Below, piece by piece: positions 22,801 to 34,411 of a DNA stretch of 64,000 bases. Each line of letters opens with the position of its first letter. The first letter of the stretch is position 1. The notes under the pieces were generated by a model, which was not told the origin of the DNA, did no database searches, and worked only from the letters and a program-made list of their open reading frames with translations. Source of the DNA: Bromus sterilis (taxonomy: Eukaryota; Streptophyta; Magnoliopsida; Poales; Poaceae); contig OX465598.1 of NCBI GenBank assembly GCA_950022295.1, positions 119,271,001 through 119,335,000 on the forward strand, written 5' to 3'. Position numbers and translations under genes: made by a program.

Positions 22801-24546
22801 CAGAACGGGGCAACCCCATGGCAATGAGCTAGGGAGGATGAAGCCTTTTGCCAACAAAGCTTCAAGTTGGATTTTAAGCTCAGCTAACTCACGTGGGGCC
22901 ATTTTGTATGGGCGTCTGGAAATTGGTGCGGTTCCTGGCATAAGATCCACTATGAACTCTACACATCTTTCGGGTGGCATGCCCGGCAGCTCTTCAGGAA
23001 AGACATCCGGGAGGTCACGAACCACCGGAACATATTCAAGGTCGGGAAGGGGAAGCACATTCAAAGAATGCATTTGGGTTCTTGTTCTTGGTGAGGAATA
23101 ATCTATTGTCTGGCCTGAAGGATGTGTAAGTCTAACTGACTTGGCTTTACAATCAAGAAAAGCATTTTGTCTTGATAACCAATCCATACCAAGGATGACA
23201 TCAATGTCTGAAGACTTGAGGGCTATGAGTGAAGCAAGGAATACTAAACCCTCAATTGCAATTTGATTGCCATGGCTTAATCTATTAGTTTGCCACTTGG
23301 AACCAGGAGTTTGAATAATCATTGGGGTGAACATTTCATCAAAGGATATCTTATGCCGAAGTGCATAACTCTCCGACATGAATGAGTGAGATGCTCCTGG
23401 ATCAAAAAGGATATAAGTGGGAACATAATTGACTGGGAGCGTACCAAGAATGACGTCAGAAGTACCATCAGTCTCCTCAACTGAGATTTGGTTCACACGT
23501 CCAAGACTTGTGGAAGTAGATGGCTTGATGGTGGAGACCTTCGGGGGTGGCTTGGCACGAACATTGGGGTTCCCTTTGGCATGAGGTGGAGCATTCTGAT
23601 TTATGGGGCACTCACGAGAATAGTGACCAGGCTGGCCACATCTCAAGCAGGCTCCAAAGATAGTGCGGGGAGCTGGATTGCTAGGTGGAGCTAGATGGAA
23701 CAGAGCTGGTGGACGAGGCGCCACAAAGGATGGCCTCGGTGGGTTGTTCTGGCGGAACATGCTATTGGGGATCCAGATCTTGCGTTTCTGAGGGCCTGAA
23801 CTGGATGAACCATTGTCTCTAGGGTTCTTGCGGGAATCCTCGGGAGTGATCATATCCTCCGCCTTGATGGCCTTGTTGAGAAGGACCCGGAATGTGGCGA
23901 AGTCATGAAGATTGAGCTCACGACGAAGTCCAGAATTGAGTCCCTTGCGGAACCTCTCTTGCTTCTTGGAGTCGGTGGAGACCTCCTCGGAAGAATAGCG
24001 GGCAAGACGATTGAACTCCCGACTAAACTCATCAACAGACCTTCTTCCTTGGGTGAGATTGCAAAAATCCTCTCTCTTGCGGTCCATGAGTCCCTCAGGA
24101 ATGTGATGCTCGCGAAAAGCGTCACAGAACTCATTCCACGAAGTCAATTGTCCAGCTGGACGCATGTTCAGAAAGTTCTCCCACCAAGAGCTAGCTGCAC
24201 CCTCGAGGTGGTAGGTGGCATAGTTGACTCTGTCACCATCTGCAACATGTCCAGAATGGAGCTTTCTCTCGATGCTGCGAAGCCATTCATCAGCGTCAAG
24301 GGGCTCAGTGGAATAGCTGAAAACTGGGGGATGAAGCTGGATGAAGTCATTCAACGACACAAGCTCATTCTGTTGCTGGGCAGTGTTCCGAGAAATGAAC
24401 CCCAACAAATCATGATAGTCCCTTTGGTTTCTTTCAACCTCCATGAGAACTTGAGCCATCGTGGGTGACGGTGGAAGATTTCCTTCCTCCGGATCATCCC
24501 CATGAGCTTGGGCACGACCAAGGTGGCCACGGGTTCCTTGATACAT
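19708..24546 (-). pseudogene. gag-pol: Gag-pol of chromovirus A with frameshifts and an integrase duplication
   Basis: It starts at ATG 24546 and stays open for 1036 codons to about 21436. Counting from eight codons upstream, as the open frame is read: gag with DADEWLRSIERKL (about residue 92) and GAASSWWENF (about 124); zinc knuckle CLRCGQPGHYSREC (308-321); protease FDPGASHSF (about 389); RT with YLDD (701-704); RNase H from FCDASRQGLG (about 848). A one-base deletion near 21455 shifts the frame before the integrase, which continues from 21442 with HHCC zinc finger, DFITGF and SSGQVERVNQ. A 215-bp tandem duplication (20551-20980) disrupts its core. Another stop (about 20377) and a one-base loss (about 20328) precede the C-terminal chromodomain (VQWSHHSEKEATWE, about 20000). 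The last frame runs through the purine tract into the LTR. Confidence 0.93.
20551..20980 (-). repeat. 215-bp tandem duplication inside the integrase of A
   Basis: TTCAGACTAGATTGGAAACT occurs at 20551 and 20766. The two copies (20551-20765, 20766-20980) encode the same part of the integrase core and differ at a dozen or so bases. The junction near 20755 shows CAAAAG, present at both parental edges. The period is not a multiple of three, so translation of the second copy is garbled. Element C carries this region once. Confidence 0.88.
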
Positions 24547-24970
24547 CCTGAAGGATAAGATCAATGTCAAACAGAGTTGAATGAGTTTGCAAATGCATCC
24601 GATTATGAAGATAACTGGAATGACTCAGACAGCATAACGGCTGTAATTGCAAGAGATTTTTTTTCTTACAACATAGAAACAACACTTACATATGATGTAA
24701 GAAATCAGGAAGCAAAACAACTATAGCAAACCGAACACAACTCTCCTACGGCTACAAGGAGGCAATCAACGAGATGTTCTAGTAAGACATAGATGAGCCT
24801 ACTCCTATCTTCCCGTAGAATAAGATGAGGGTGACTCAGAACTCAGAACGATGAAGGTAAGGAGAAAAAAGAAGCCTTACGTTGTTCCCTTATATATACC
24901 CAGAGTAACTATATAACTATAGAAAGCTAGACTCGGCTTCGTCCAAGGCTGATAATCCTACAGTCAGTCC

Positions 24971-24983
24971 TGCTCTGATACCA
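24971..24983 (-). other. Primer-binding site of chromovirus A
   Basis: The plus strand reads TGCTCTGATACCA; the minus strand is therefore TGGTATCAGAGCA, the complement of the 3' end of initiator-methionine tRNA in plants. It lies four bases inside the LTR terminus at 24988, as in element B. This fixes the minus orientation of A. Confidence 0.9.
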
Positions 24984-24987
24984 AGTC

Positions 24988-25158
24988 TGTCGGGACCCGG
25001 GGTTAGCGTATGGAAGACTCGCTACAACACAATCATATGGAGAGCTGAGAACCGTACCCACTTGTCTAAGCAGACAAGGCCAAGAACAGAACTTTCTCGG
25101 AAAGCATCGAACGTGAGGGGCATCCCATCCAGGCCGGATGATCAACTGAAATGGGTCC
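24988..25158 (-). repeat. 5' LTR of A, inner fragment (171 bp)
   Basis: It begins TGTCGGGACCCGGGGTTAG next to the primer-binding site and matches the 3' LTR from 15984 base for base except for about ten differences. It stops after GGGTCC, where element N begins with TGTAACATCC. The remainder of the LTR resumes at 51522. Confidence 0.9.
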
Positions 25159-28100
25159 TGTAACATCCCAAAATTCCTCGAATTTTGTAATGTTAATAAA
25201 ATTAAATAGATAATGATTGTTTGCTTGATGTGTTTGATTTTCTCTGGGATTTAAAATTTTTGGTGTTTAAATGAATATTAAAATGAGAGGGAATAAAAGG
25301 ACTTTCCCTAATATTCATAATTGGTATTTTTTTGGAATTTATTATTTAGAACAAAACCAACAAAACAAAATGAGAGAAGCTAACATGACTCCTTCAACAT
25401 ATCAAAAGGTTGGAAAATGTTTTAAATCATTATTGGAATTCTTCTGAATATTCAAAACATTTTTCGACTCAAGGAAAATTCATTTGAGAGGATATAAAAT
25501 GACTTTTCCCCTTTCTAATAAAGTTGGAAAATATTTAGAATATTACTTTAAAGTTTTTAAAATTTATTATGAGTATTATAAATAACTCTAAAGTTATTTT
25601 AGGGATTTTATAATGCTAAGAGAATTTTTATTTCATGGAAATGATTTATTAAATATTTTAAAAGAGTTGAAAAAGTTTTCCAATGGGATATTTTTGTTTT
25701 ACCAAATTATTTATTGGTGTGAAAATTTTAAAATTGATATTTTATTTAGAAATGCTTTAACAATGCTTTTGACCAAATAAAAATATTTTTAATAATTTAT
25801 TGGATTTTATTTGATTTATGAAAAGTGTTTTATATTTGAGTAAAGTATTTAGAAAATGTTGTTATTTTTATTTTTCCTTTTTGGAAAATGTATTCATTAA
25901 ATAAATTTCTTTGTATTATTTGATGAACTTAGAAATTTATTTCATGTTTTTCTGATGAGTATTTATTTTTCTACAATTATTTGAAGTTTCTGTTTTAAAT
26001 AAAAAGAAACCCGTAGCCCGACCCAGTAGTTTGTCTCCCCTCCGCATTCGAGCCCAAGTCGGACCCAGTTCGTTTTTTTTCTCCTTTGCTTATAAATAAA
26101 AATCCAGATTATTTTCCTTTTCTTTTTCTTTTCCTATTAAAAAAACCCTAGCTGCGGGACCCGCGGACCGCCGCAGCCGCCGGGCCCCGCCGTCTCGCCG
26201 GAGTTCCGGCCGCCACACCACCGCTGCCGCCCCCAGGACCGCGCCGCCCCGGTGACCGCGCATGCCGCCCCCCTCCCGCCCACGGCGCGAGCCGCCGCGC
26301 CGCCAGAGCCACCCGACGCCGCCGCGTCGCAGCACGCTTGTCGGAGCCGCCCCGGCCTCCTCCGCCCGCGCCCGCGCCGACCGTCTCGCCGGCAGCCCGC
26401 GCGCCGCGCCTCGGCCGTGCCACGGCCGGCCACCGCGCCGCCGTGCGCCGCCCCTCACCGGAGCACGACCTCCTCCACCGCACCTCGCCGGAGGGCCACG
26501 CCAAGCTCGCCGGAATTCATGAGTTCGCCGGAATCCGGCCAGATCTGGTCCCAGTGACCCGATCGCGTTTTTCGTAAGATTTTTATTAGCGGATAGGTCT
26601 TTTTGGCAGAAAAGACCCCTGCGCCGTACCCGCAACATCTCCTTCACCGTGCATCGGATCGAGGTGAAACTTTTTCCTACGCGCTCGTGCTGTCCTGTAC
26701 TTTAGCATGGAATAAATTTTTGCACACATTACACACTTTTGAATTTGAATTTATTTCAAATTCAAATTCAAATTCCGGTGGCCGTATCTTTTAAACCGTT
26801 GATCCAAATCGAGTGATTCTTTTTGTGTTGGATCACTCGTTCCATGTACTTTCTGTTTATATCATGTGTACACAAAAATTCAAATGTTTCTTGATCTGTT
26901 TAAATTCAATTTCAATTCAATTTTGCACTTGCTATGACCTGCGTTGTAGTATTCCATTTCACGTGATTCTTTTTGCATATCGGATCACTTGAGACATGTT
27001 ATCGGTAAGATTCACACACTTGTCCTGTGGGCATGACATTCACCTGGAATTCATAATGTCCATGATCACAATTCCTTACCGATGAATCTTTATCTGTTGA
27101 CTCTCTCGAGTTCACTTCCACCGATCACCTTCGAGCACATCGACACCCTTGCACTTCAAAGCTTTTGTTTTGTTGCTAAAACCTTTGTGATTGTTTTGTT
27201 GATCTTTTATTTTGTCCTTGTGGTGTGATTGATTATTCGAGTTCCTTCGTTTGCGATAGATTTTCTCAGAGTGTGACGAGTAGAGTTGACTGCACCGCGA
27301 GAGAGAAGAACTTCACCGAATGGAAAAGGCAAGTTACACTTTGACCATACCTCAACCTATATTTTGTATTATGCATGTAGAAAATTATCACTCTATGCAT
27401 GTGTAGGACTATATATTAGTTATGATTTAAACCTAGTAGGATAGCCATATGTTCTGACCTTGTATTTCATTGTCGCCCTAGATCGTGGTTGTTATATACT
27501 GCTATTTCTTTGTAGACGGGGATTGGTTGAGTTATCATTGAGCTATGTGAGGATTAATGACTTGACTAGCAAACTTAAATAGAAGTCACCTCTGGGCAGG
27601 CAGGGAATGCATCCTGGGGCTCGTGCCTTGACTAAGGAGGGACCAGGGTTAAATGCTTCCTGAATGGTTGTTTTGGTGGTGAACCGGGTGCGTCATGGTG
27701 ACTACCCTCTGAACGCAGTGGGCGCCGTCCAGGCTCAAAAAGATCGGACAGACAGTGTGACTAGTAGCTTGCATGTACAACCACTGGCTATATGGGCTCT
27801 GGCTTAAATGAGTAAGTTGTGGGGAACCTGGCCCTGGTAGCTAGATGATGTAGATATGATAGGTGTACCGGCTACCAAAGGATGGAGGCAACCTCTTCTG
27901 AAAGACTATGTCTCAATCTTCAGGTTGAGTCAAGTGGGGAAAGTGTACAAACCTCTGCAGAGTGTAAAAACTGATCATGATTAGCCGTGTCCACGGTTAC
28001 AGACAACTTTCAGCAACTGGGCATTATTGTTGTTGGATGGTCTTGATAGATAATTCACTTTAATAAGAATTTGAGAGGGAGCTTTTAATAAAGGGATGGT

Positions 28101-28627
28101 TGGAATTGGTGTAGCCCGATTGAACCATACTTAGGACTAGCAAGATAAACTAAAATTTGATTAGCTGTAGTATGTGAGGGAAAAATCGTTTTTCTGCAAA
28201 ATAAAACCATAAGACTTTCCTTTGACTTATCCTTGCATGTAGATGTAGGTCTGTTAGATTCTTTTTCGTGTGACTTGCCGTACAAATCAGATGTACTAAC
28301 CCGTTTTCGGGCTTTAACCTTCGGTGTTGCAGGATTATACACATTGAGTAAGTGATGCGTTGTAGGGTTACGATGTCTATACTCAACTATGCCGGTGGAG
28401 TTGATGGACGCCACGAAGCTCTTTATTGTTTTCCGTTGTATTCTATTTATAAGCTAGCTTTGAGCTATGCAGGTATGCTTTATTGTAATACTGGATCTTC
28501 GATGTAATATATATGACATGTGATTTATTCTTGATATTACATCATGTACTGTGTGTGCTAGCTATTGATCCAGGGACTAGCACAGAATGCACAGAGACTT
28601 GGATTCTTGATTAATCGGGTCGTTACA
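25159..28627 (+). repeat. 5' LTR of N (3469 bp)
   Basis: It runs from TGTAACATCCC to GGGTCGTTACA, with the primer-binding site two bases beyond. Order: an AT-rich first kilobase, a TATA box at 26091, a GC-rich block (about 26150-26550), then moderately AT-rich sequence. Compared by eye with the copy at 31311 it is only a few percent different. Open frames in the GC-rich block exist on both strands and look like composition effects. Confidence 0.9.
26091..26098 (+). promoter_or_regulatory. TATA box in the 5' LTR of N
   Basis: TATAAATA follows CTCCTTTGCT and lies just ahead of the GC-rich transcribed part. The second LTR has the same arrangement with TATAAATAG at 32247. Transcription would begin near 26120. 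Confidence 0.6.
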
Positions 28628-28629
28628 GA

Positions 28630-28640
28630 TGGTATCAGAG
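28630..28640 (+). other. Primer-binding site of N
   Basis: TGGTATCAGAG starts two bases after the LTR end at 28627 and matches the complement of initiator-methionine tRNA for 11 bases. The following base is A rather than the C seen in A and B. Confidence 0.85.
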
Positions 28641-29238
28641 ACCATGTTGACTGTAGGTCGTGACCCTAGAAAATGGATAGAAAAAGCCATAGGAACAGAA
28701 ATATTTTTATCACTCTTTGATTACTTACTCTCTCCACTAGTATCTATCATCTATTATTCATCTTCTAAACTTCTTATCTTGTTTTACTGTAAATACCCCT
28801 CTGAGTTGCTTACCCCTGAAGACAAGACATTTGAGAGGTGCATCATCAACCTCGTGGATCAATTGAAGTGATGACCACAAGAACTAGAAGGAGTAACTTA
28901 TGGTGATCAATAAGTTATGGAACTACGAGAGGAATCTTTAAGATCATCTTAGCTAAGAAGGATGAAGCCTAGCGTCATACCACCAATTTTATATGGAGTT
29001 AGATGAACGAATTTCGCGTAGCATGATGAGATCGTATGTCTTGCACATACGACCTTACTCTAGGTGTTGTTTGTGTGTGTTGACTTTTGTGACTGTATTG
29101 TTTGTTGTTATGTGTTGCTGTTGAACGTAGGTGTTTTTGCCTCTTTCTTGTTTGAGTGCATATGTTTGGTGTTATCTTAGTTTGTTTTCTTGTCGGTGTT
29201 ATAGTTTTGCCCTAACCCTTGTCGTATGGGTTTAATAG

Positions 29239-29742
29239 ATGGAGTATGAAGTAGGACTCGACTTTTCTGGGGCGATGTCGAGACTAACGGTGGAGCAATG
29301 CATTCGTAGTATGGAGGAGCACATGAAGATAAACCATATTGGAAGTGAGGACATGGTCCCCTATGCTGTTAAGTACTTGGTAGAAGAGGCTGCTACTTGG
29401 TGGAGAATGCACCAAGCAATTGACGAATCACGAAGGAAGATTACTTGGGAGGAATTTACAAGGATTTTGTTGGGATCCCGCCTCGTCACCCCAACGAAAA
29501 GGACGGTAAACCTTAAGAGGCCCCGTGCCTGCACAATTTGCAGAGAAACATGACACTCCTACGAAGGACACCAAGATGGATGCCCCTATTGTGAAGAAAT
29601 TCACGGGGGTGAAGAATGTCCCACTGCTCAAGTCACATGTTTTGTGTGCGAAGGAAATAACCATTACCCCCTTCAGTGTCAATTTTTCATCATGACACAA
29701 CAAATATCTCAGCATCAAAAGGAGGGAAAGAAGAAGATATGA
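29239..29742 (+). pseudogene. gag: Gag-like protein of N with cysteine knuckles, one internal stop
   Basis: In the family, gag forms the virus-like particle and binds element RNA. ATG at 29239 opens a frame with the gypsy gag pattern: DFSGAMSRLTVEQCIRSMEEH, then VEEAATWWRMH (about 29385) and ITWEEF (about 29440). After an internal TGA at 29551 the same frame shows CPYCEEIHGGEEC and CFVCEGNNHYPLQC; the second is an exact CX2CX4HX4C zinc knuckle. A further CTIC sits just before the stop. The frame ends at 29740. The gag is short, and no pol follows. Confidence 0.75.
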
Positions 29743-31310
29743 ACATGGAAGCAAGGATGCTGACTTGAAGAAGCTTGTGTTTGGCAACCGGAGGATAGAC
29801 GTTCGTAGGTGTGCACTAAGTGTACGTTGTTACCTTTTCATTGTTAGCTGGAGTTGTGGTTCGCAGCATGTTCTACTGGTTGAACTAGATGTTTTATGTC
29901 ATGATTGTTTTGTTAAGTTTTGTCTTGTACCCTGTGGGCCTGATATGTATTTGATTGATGTCGTGTGATGTCCTTTGTGTTTCTTTTATGCGAGTAGAAT
30001 AAGTTTACGTTTCATTAGACCCCTCATCTATTTAGTATTCTTCAAGACTGAAAAAGACACAACCACAAGAAGAACGAGTTCACGGGTGACTCGACGATAC
30101 GAAGATTGCTTCGACAATGTGAAACTGAAACTACCGTCATTGAAGACCTGGAAGATTCAAGTTTCTACCGTTAGGTCGTTTTTGTGAGCTGTCATTTCTT
30201 GGTTTTACCGACAGCTACACATCAAAACTTATTTACAAAACTAGTGTGATGTTTGTATGGGTATATCTCCCTATCTCTCTCTCTACCTCACTATCTACAT
30301 TCTATTCCCCCTCATCCTCATCCCTAAACTGAAGAATCTACTAGAATGGCTTCTAATGCCAAGGCTGGAATAAAGATGGATGCAACCGATGCTGAGTTCA
30401 AGGATAACCCAATGTCCCAGGATCTTACGACAAGCAAGCACAATCTTGTTGAAGGAAGAAACCTCGAAGAAGTTGTAGTCCACCAGTACACGTGTTATAG
30501 CAGTTTGCGCAAACCTGAGTGTTGTGAGGAAACGATAGAGGTTTGGTTGGCTTGCAGAACCATGGATTTATCTGAACCCATTTCATGAACAAGAGGAATT
30601 TCTGCAATGCTTATGAGGATGACCGAGTGTTAGATTGCGAGATTCGCTAAACCATATACAAGAAAATGATTTGGGTGCGGAATGGATTGATCACCATGAC
30701 GATTACTCTTATTATTCGCTCTTGCTATGCGGGATAGTAAATCTTGAGTGACTTACCAATAGTACAGAGACGACGATGTTAAACCTGAACCATAGAATGG
30801 TACGATGTTTGACCCCTATATAAGATTATCGTTAATAATAGTAAGTTATATGGTGAGTATAGACCAAGACCATTTCCTGCAGGTATCCTTTAATAGTATT
30901 CTTGATGACCACCATGAGGAAATCGATAGTTGGATAGTATTGGCGCCTGACCGTCAGCTATGAAGTCTCAGTACTTGGAGGACCCGTCCTTTGGATGCGG
31001 TGTTCAAGACAACGACGGAGTATATGAACTATTCTAGGGATGCAATCGAATGTGCAACACCTTTGAAGACCAATGTATTTGGAAGACTCCCCTTTTGCTA
31101 AGGATTCAAGACCTGATAGGAGGAGGTGAATCTCTTTGAAGGATGTCATTGTTGGATTAAGATTTTGAATACCATGTCGCTTTCCTTTTAAGGGTGGTAC
31201 TACCCTAGACCTTCGGAGGATCAAAGGATTGCCGTGAAGATCCAAATCTTAGCCTTTCTTTCTAGCCTTGTCGAATCTCGAGGACGAGATTCCTTTTAAG
31301 GGTGGTAGTG
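29743..31310 (+). other. Non-coding remainder of the interior of N
   Basis: No RT, RNase H, integrase or protease motif is visible in any frame. An 80-codon open frame at 30346-30588 has no recognisable domain. The segment ends with GAATCTCGAGGACGAGATTC (about 31273) and AAGGGTGGTAG (31299-31308), the pol-terminus and polypurine remnant of a gypsy element. N therefore probably derives from a full gypsy element by internal deletion or replacement. Confidence 0.65.
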
Positions 31311-34150
31311 TGTAACATCCCAAAATTCCCCGAATTTCAGAATGTTAATAAAATTAAATAGATAATGATTGTTTGCTTGATGTGTTTGATTTTCTCTAGG
31401 ATTTAAAACTTTTGGTGTTTAAATGAATATTAAAATGAGAGGGAATAAAAGAACTTTCCCTAATATTCATAATTGGTATTTTTTTGGAATTTATTATTTA
31501 AAACAAAACCAACAAAACAAAATGAGAGAAGTTAATATGACTCCTTCAACATATCAAAAGGTTGGAAAATGTTTTAAATCATTATTGGAATTCTTCTGAA
31601 TATTCAAAACATTTTTCAACTCAAGGAAAATTCATTTGAGAGGATATAAAATGACTTATCCCCTTTCTAATAAAGTTGGAAAATATTTAGAGTATTACTT
31701 TAAAGTTTTTAAAATTTATTATGAGTATTATAAATAACTCTAAATTATTTTAGGGATTTTATAATGCTAAGAGTGTTTTTATTTCATTGAAATGATTTAT
31801 TAAATATTTTAAAAGAGTTGAAAAAGTTTTCCAATGGGATATTTTTGTTTTACCAAATTATTTAATGGTGTGACAATTTTAAAATTGATATTTTATTTAG
31901 AAATGGTTTGGCAATGCTTTTGACTAAATAAAAATATTTGTAATAATTTATTGGATTTTATTTGATTTACGAAAAGTATTTTATATTTGAGTAAAGTATT
32001 TAGAAAATATTTTTATTTTTATTTTTCCTTTTTGGAAAATGTATTCATTAAATAAATTTCTTCGTATTATTTGATGAATTTAGAAATTTATTTTATGTTT
32101 TTCTGATGAGTATTTATTTTTCTACAATTGTTTGAAGTCTCTGTTTTAAATAAAAAGAAAACCCGTAGCCCGGCCCAGTAGTTTGTCTCCGCCCACGAGC
32201 GCATTCGAGCCCAAGTCGGACCCAGTTCGTTTTTTTCTCCTTTGCTTATAAATAGAAATCCAGATTATTTTCCTTTTCTTTTTCTTTTCCTATTAAAAAA
32301 AACCCTAGTTGCGGGACCCGCGGGCCGCCGCCGCCGCCGGCCCCGCCGTCTCACCGGAGTTCCGGCCGCCACACCGCCGCCGCCGGGCCCCGCCGTCTCG
32401 CCGGAGTTCCGGCCGCCACACCGCCGCCGCCGCCTCCAGCACCGCGACGCCAGAGCCACCCGACGCCGCCGCGTCGCAGCACGCTCGCCGGAGCCGCCCC
32501 GACCTCCTCCGCCCGCGCCTGCGCCGCCCCTCGCGCCAACAACCCGCGCGCCGCGCGTCGGCCGCGCCACGGCCGTCCACCGCGCCGCTGTTCGCCGCCC
32601 CTCACCGGAGCGCGGCCTCCTCCACCGCACCTCGCCGGAGGGCCACGCCAAGCTCGCCGGAATTCGCGAGTTCGCCGGAATCCGGCCAGATCTGGTCCCT
32701 GGGACCCGATTGCGTTTTTCACCGTGCGTCGGATGGAGGTGAAACCTTTTCCTAAGCGCTCGTGCTGTCCTGTACTTTAGCATGGAATAAATTTTTGCAC
32801 ACATTGCACACTTTTGAATTTGAATTTATTTCAAATTCAAATTCAAATTCCGGTGGCCGTATCTTTTAAACCGTTGATCCAAATCGAGTGACTCTTTTTG
32901 CGTTGGATCACTCGTTCCATGTACTTTCTGTTTATATCATGTGTACACAAAAATTCAAATGTTTCTTGATCAGTTTCAATTCAATTTCAATTCAATTTTG
33001 CACTTGCAATGACCTGCGTTGTAGTATTCCATTTCACGTGATTCTTTTTGCATATCGGATCACTTGAGACATGTTATCGGTAAGATTCACACACTTGTCA
33101 TGTGGGCATGAAATTCACCTTGAATTCATAATGTCCATGATCACAATTCCTTACCGATGAATCTTTATCTGTTGACTCTCTCGAGTTCACTTCCACCGAT
33201 CACCTTCGAGCACATCGACACCCTTGCACTTCAAAGCTTTTGTTTTGTCGCTAAAACCTTTGTGATTGTTTTGTTGATCTTTTGTTTTGTCCTTGTGGTG
33301 TGATTTCTTATTCGAGTTCCTTCGTTTGCGATAGATTTTCTCGGAGTGTGACGAGTAGATTTGACTGCACCGCGAGAGAGAAGAACTTCACCGAATGGAA
33401 AAGGCAAGTTACACTTTGACCATACCTCAACCTATATTTTGTATTATGCATGTAGAAAATTATCACTCTATGCATGTGTAGGACTATATATTAGTTATGA
33501 TTTAAACCTAGTAGGATAGCCATATGTTCTGACCTTGTATTTCATTATCGCCCTAGGATCGTGGTTGTTATATACTGCTATTGCTTTGTAGACGGGGATT
33601 GGTTGAGTTATCATTGAGCTATGTGAGGATTAATGACTTGACTAGCAAACTTAAATAGAAGTCACCTCTGGGCGGGCAGGGAATGCATCCTGGGGCTCGT
33701 GCCTTGACTAAGGAGGGACCAGGGTTTAATGCTCCCCGAATGGTTGTTTTGGTGGTGAACCGGGTGCGTCATGGTGACTACCCTCTGAACGCAGTGGGCG
33801 CCGTCCAGGCTCAAAAAGATCGGACAAAGAGTGTGACTAGTAGATTCCATGTACAACCACTGGCTATATGGGATCTGGCTTAGATGAGTAAGTTGTGGGG
33901 AACCTGGCCCTGGTAGCTAGCTGATGTAGATATGATAGGTGTACCGGCTACCAAAGGGTGGAGGCAACCTTTTCTAAAAGACTATGTCTCAATCTTCGGG
34001 TTGAGTCCAGTGGGGAAAGTGTACAAACCTCTGCAGAGTGTAAAAACTGATCATGATTAGCCGTGTCGACGGTTACGGACAACTTTCAGCAACTGGGCAT
34101 TATTGTTGTTGGATGGTCTTGACAGATAATTCACTTTAATAAGAATTTGA
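31311..34150 (+). repeat. 3' LTR of N, truncated at its right end
   Basis: It begins TGTAACATCCC after the purine tract and follows the 5' LTR closely until AAGAATTTGA (34141-34150), which corresponds to 28065-28074. The last roughly 553 bp are missing and chromovirus pol sequence follows directly. It has a private 47-bp duplication in the GC-rich block. A TATA box is at 32247. Confidence 0.9.
32341..32434 (+). repeat. 47-bp tandem duplication in the 3' LTR of N
   Basis: CCCCGCCGTCTCNCCGGAG starts at 32341 and again at 32388. The matching place in the 5' LTR (about 26185) has the unit once. The copies differ by one base (CACCGG against CGCCGG) and in the number of CCG triplets, suggesting slippage in a GC-rich tract after insertion. 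Confidence 0.85.
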
Positions 34151-34411
34151 TATCGAGAGTACCCTGTTCGTATTCTCGATGAAGCCGAGCGTAGCACCAG
34201 ACGTCAGAACATCAGATTCTTCAAAGTGCAGTGGTCACATCATTCAGAGAAAGAAGCCACCTGGGAACGAGATGATCGTCTACGAGCTGAGTACCCCACC
34301 CTCTTCCCGACGACTTCTGAATCTCGGGACGAGATTCTTTTGAGTGGGGGCGAGTTGTCAGAACCCCAAAGTAGGTTTGTGCTTTTCCAAGCTAGCATTT
34401 TTGCACCTTGA
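34151..34411 (+). pseudogene. pol: Chromovirus pol tail left of LTR B (chromodomain)
   Basis: Immediately after the broken N LTR comes the extreme C-terminus of a chromovirus pol, including KVQWSHHSEKEATWERDD (about 34222-34275), then the end signature CTCGGGACGAGATTC (34323-34337) and the purine tract GAGTGGGGGCGAG. The frame runs on into the LTR. It matches the segment before LTR D (47335-47539) with about six differences. It is the remains of a pol unit preceding LTR B. Confidence 0.9.

Larger units (their letters stand above)
25159..34150 (+). mobile_element. Gag-only gypsy-type LTR element N, 3' end truncated
   Basis: Two LTR copies (25159-28627 and 31311-34150) in direct orientation flank a 2.7-kb interior with a primer-binding site, a gag-like frame and a purine tract, but no protease, RT or integrase. 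It is therefore non-autonomous. It sits in the 5' LTR of A. The left flank GGTCC (25154-25158) is the expected target duplication, but its partner is gone because the last 550 bp or so of the 3' LTR were deleted. Confidence 0.85.

Noticed and set aside
24971..24990. tRNA gene suggested by TGGTATCAGAG words (also at 28630, 38338, 63787)
   Set aside because: Each is only 11-13 bases, lies within a few bases of an LTR terminus and lacks any cloverleaf. They are primer-binding sites.
26090..26650. GC-rich open frames in the N LTR, repeated at 32240-32810
   Set aside because: The same block occurs in both LTRs with different indels, frames are open on both strands, and residues are mostly Arg, Ala, Gly and Pro. 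No host gene is supported.
28629..28871. 80-codon frame starting at the primer-binding site of N
   Set aside because: It starts on a non-ATG codon overlapping the primer site and has no gag feature. The real gag-like frame starts at 29239.
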